Shown piece after piece: positions 21,506 to 23,312 of a DNA stretch of 23,312 bases. Each line of letters begins with the position of its first letter. The stretch's first letter is position 1. The stretch is from Natrialbaceae archaeon (GTDB lineage: Archaea; Halobacteriota; Halobacteria; Halobacteriales; Natrialbaceae). Below the pieces are notes generated by a model. The model ran no database searches. It saw only the letters and a program-made list of their open reading frames with translations, and had not been told where the DNA came from. The translations under genes were made by a program, and so were the position numbers. The stretch lies in NCBI GenBank assembly GCA_003552885.1, contig PUPA01000245.1, forward strand, positions 1 through 23,312, read 5' to 3'.

Positions 21506-23275
21506 ATGGCACGCGAGACTTCGGTAGACACGTATAGTGATCGGCTACCCGACGGTAGGCGCGGCGAAACGGTCCGTCGGCGTTCGTACCTCAAACTGGT
21601 CGGGAGCACGGCCGTCGCGGCGGCCGGAATGGCGGGCACTGCGGCCGGCGAGGAATCCTACGAGGTCATCGAGGCCACCGGCCAATCGATCCACGTCGGG
21701 GACGGGGAGACCTTCGAGAACGTGCTGATCGACATGCGCGGCGGCGGCGACGTGAGCATCCGCTGTGACGGCGAGGACTGGACCGTCCGCAACGTCGGTG
21801 TCAGGGGACGGATGGCAGACGGCGCCTCGGCGCGGTCGCTGATCATGGCGAACGCGAACGGCGACTGTCTGATCGAGAACGTCCACTACACGGGCGGCGC
21901 AGAGCGCGACGGACAGCTCGGATTCAAGTTCGTCTTCGTCCCGACCGGGGCGACCGGGACGCTCACCATCCGAAACTGCAACTGGCAGAACGTGACCTCG
22001 ACGGCGGCGTACCTCGAGCCTGGCGGTCGGGAGGCGCCGCGGGCGGACGTCGTGGTCGAGAACTGTTACGCCGCGAGCAACCGCATCGAGTCCCTCCGGA
22101 CGGCTGGGCCCAACGACGTCGTTCGCGACTGCGTCTTCGAGAAACGCGAGGACGGCGAACACAACCAGCACCGACTGGTGCGGGCCGTCGGCGGCGGGGT
22201 GACCTACGAGAACTGCCACTTCGACAGCAATGGGCTGGGCGGCGGATCCGTCGTCGCCGGCCCCTCGGCGACGGTCGAGCTCGTCGACTGTGAGTGGGAC
22301 GAACGAGGGCGTGGAAACGGGACGATCAGCACGCGAAACACCGGCACGAACCCCCGATCGTTTCTCCCCGACGGCGTCCCCACAAGCCCCGAGGAGGCCG
22401 CCAGCGGGGGATCGGGTGACTCCGTGAACGGTGGCTCGACTGGCGGTCCCGAGGAGGAACCGACGGACGCAGACGACGAGCCGGCCGACGACGACAGTGA
22501 CGACGAGGACGAGTCGGCCGACGAGCCCGACGGGACTCCGATCCGCCTGGAGGGGACCGCCGAGTACGTCATCGAGGTCTCGGGGGAGATCGAGCCGGCC
22601 CCCGAGATCGCCCGGTGGGTCGAGGAGGGCGAGCAGTACGGCGACGGCCGCGTCGAGTGGTATCTCACCGACTCCTGGACCGAGTGGTACTTCACCGGCG
22701 AGCTCGAGGCCGTCGAGCTCGAAAACGAGGCGGATCTCACCGTCTACGTCGACGGCGAGGCGGTCGATCCCCAGACGCTCCCGCCGACCGACGACGACCC
22801 CGAACGCCGGCTCCGGATGGAGGGGGCGGCCGACTACGTGATCGAGGCCGGCGAGGGGATCCGGCCGGCGGAGTCGATCGCCCGGTGGGTCGATGAGGGC
22901 GAGCAGTACGGCGACGGCCGCGCCGACTGGTATCTCACCGGCTCCTGGACCGAGTGGCTGCTCTCCGGGGGTCTCGAGGCGCTCACCCTCGAGGTCGACG
23001 ACCAACTCGAGGTGACGGTCGAGCCCGGCTCCGGCGGCTCGGCCGACGGCGAGCGCCGGCTCCGGATGGAAGGCACCGGCGAGTACGTCATCGAGGTCTC
23101 CGGTTCGATCCGGCCGGCGGAGTCGATCGCCCGGTGGGTGGAGGAGGGCGAGCAGTACGGCGACGGCCGCGCCGACTGGTATCTCACCGGCTCCTGGACC
23201 GAGTGGGTGTTCACCGGCGAGCTCGAACGACTCGAGATAGCCGAGGCCGCGGATCTCACCGTCGAACTCGAGTGA
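21506..23275 (+). CDS. Tat-secreted beta-helix protein with three C-terminal repeat domains
   Basis: 589 residues. A Tat signal (RRRSYLKLVG, residues 24-33, then an Ala/Gly-rich hydrophobic stretch) probably ends near residue 48. There is no lipobox, so it is likely released or surface-associated. Residues ~55-290 look like a right-handed parallel beta-helix, with short rungs such as 'VLIDMRGGGDVSIRCDGEDWTVRNVGVRG', 'LTIRNCNW', 'VVVENCYA' and 'VTYENCHFD' bearing stacked Asn/Cys. Residues ~300-343 are a Gly/Ser then Asp/Glu linker. The C-terminus has three copies of a ~72-residue domain (345-416, 434-505, 516-588) sharing 'RLRMEG..YVIE', 'ARWVEEGEQYGDGR' and 'WYLTGSWTEW'. The fold suggests carbohydrate or surface binding. 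No catalytic carboxylates typical of pectate lyases can be assigned. Confidence 0.88.
   Translation: MARETSVDTYSDRLPDGRRGETVRRRSYLKLVGSTAVAAAGMAGTAAGEESYEVIEATGQSIHVGDGETFENVLIDMRGGGDVSIRCDGEDWTVRNVGVRGRMADGASARSLIMANANGDCLIENVHYTGGAERDGQLGFKFVFVPTGATGTLTIRNCNWQNVTSTAAYLEPGGREAPRADVVVENCYAASNRIESLRTAGPNDVVRDCVFEKREDGEHNQHRLVRAVGGGVTYENCHFDSNGLGGGSVVAGPSATVELVDCEWDERGRGNGTISTRNTGTNPRSFLPDGVPTSPEEAASGGSGDSVNGGSTGGPEEEPTDADDEPADDDSDDEDESADEPDGTPIRLEGTAEYVIEVSGEIEPAPEIARWVEEGEQYGDGRVEWYLTDSWTEWYFTGELEAVELENEADLTVYVDGEAVDPQTLPPTDDDPERRLRMEGAADYVIEAGEGIRPAESIARWVDEGEQYGDGRADWYLTGSWTEWLLSGGLEALTLEVDDQLEVTVEPGSGGSADGERRLRMEGTGEYVIEVSGSIRPAESIARWVEEGEQYGDGRADWYLTGSWTEWVFTGELERLEIAEAADLTVELE
22538..23272 (+). 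repeat. Three in-gene repeats coding the ~72-aa C-terminal domain
   Basis: Units start near 22538, 22805 and 23051. The core 'ARW' codons recur at offsets of 270 bp and 249 bp. Copies 2 and 3 are nearly identical in DNA through the segment coding SIARW to SWTEW, indicating recent duplication or gene conversion. Copy 1 is more diverged. Confidence 0.85.
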
Positions 23276-23312
23276 GCGGCCGACTCCGTCGGCGTTCGGT
23301 CGGAACCGGCAC

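Noticed and set aside
21545..23005. 486-residue minus-strand frame opposite the secreted protein
   Set aside because: The plus-strand protein has a Tat signal, promoter and repeat domains. The opposite frame is Val/Asp/Arg-rich shadow sequence.

Overview
The window looks like chromosomal DNA from a halophilic archaeon (class Halobacteria). It is GC-rich and codes for strongly acidic proteins. Secreted proteins carry twin-arginine (Tat) signals with or without an archaeal lipobox. Several start codons sit about 25-30 nt behind TATA-like boxes with no leader, as is usual in haloarchaea. I see no rRNA, tRNA, CRISPR array, transposase or integrase.

Layout. Positions 1-2.9 kb hold a partial GNAT-type acetyltransferase, a coiled-coil protein of unknown function, a small membrane protein, five 21-bp tandem repeats and a zinc-free quinone-oxidoreductase-like enzyme. 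Positions 3.3-6.8 kb (minus strand) hold a tight E1alpha-E1beta-E2 operon for a 2-oxoacid/acetoin-type dehydrogenase complex. Positions 6.95-9.15 kb (minus) hold a zinc alcohol dehydrogenase overlapping a glycerol-dehydrogenase-type enzyme. An aldehyde dehydrogenase (plus, 9.3-10.8 kb) and an NAD-dependent epimerase/dehydratase (minus, 10.9-11.8 kb) follow. Positions 11.95-17.0 kb hold a complete branched-chain-amino-acid-type ABC importer: two permeases and a lipoprotein binding protein on plus, and a fused double ATPase on minus. A second zinc alcohol dehydrogenase (17.1-18.15 kb), a 724-bp partly AT-rich gap and an IclR-type regulator (18.9-19.7 kb) close the block. Beyond it lie a conserved-looking 65-aa protein, a GT4 glycosyltransferase and a secreted beta-helix protein with three C-terminal repeat domains.

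How the genes fit. The block from about 3.3 to 19.7 kb reads as one catabolic module: uptake of a small organic solute, oxidation by several NAD(P)-dependent alcohol/polyol/aldehyde enzymes, acyl-CoA formation by the E1/E2 complex, and control by IclR. The substrate cannot be read from sequence. Acetoin/diol, polyol or sugar-acid catabolism all fit. No E3 (dihydrolipoamide dehydrogenase) gene is present, so E3 would have to be supplied from elsewhere in the genome.

The main unexpected signal is an exact 25-bp direct repeat at 2958-2982 and 19736-19760 that brackets the whole module. The flanking minus-strand genes (65-aa protein and quinone-oxidoreductase-like gene) would be neighbours if the module were removed, which suggests a mobile or recently acquired metabolic island. 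Other points of interest are an E2 with two apparent subunit-binding domains and a changed active-site motif, the fused LivG-LivF ATPase, and several perfect inverted repeats at promoters inside and next to the module.
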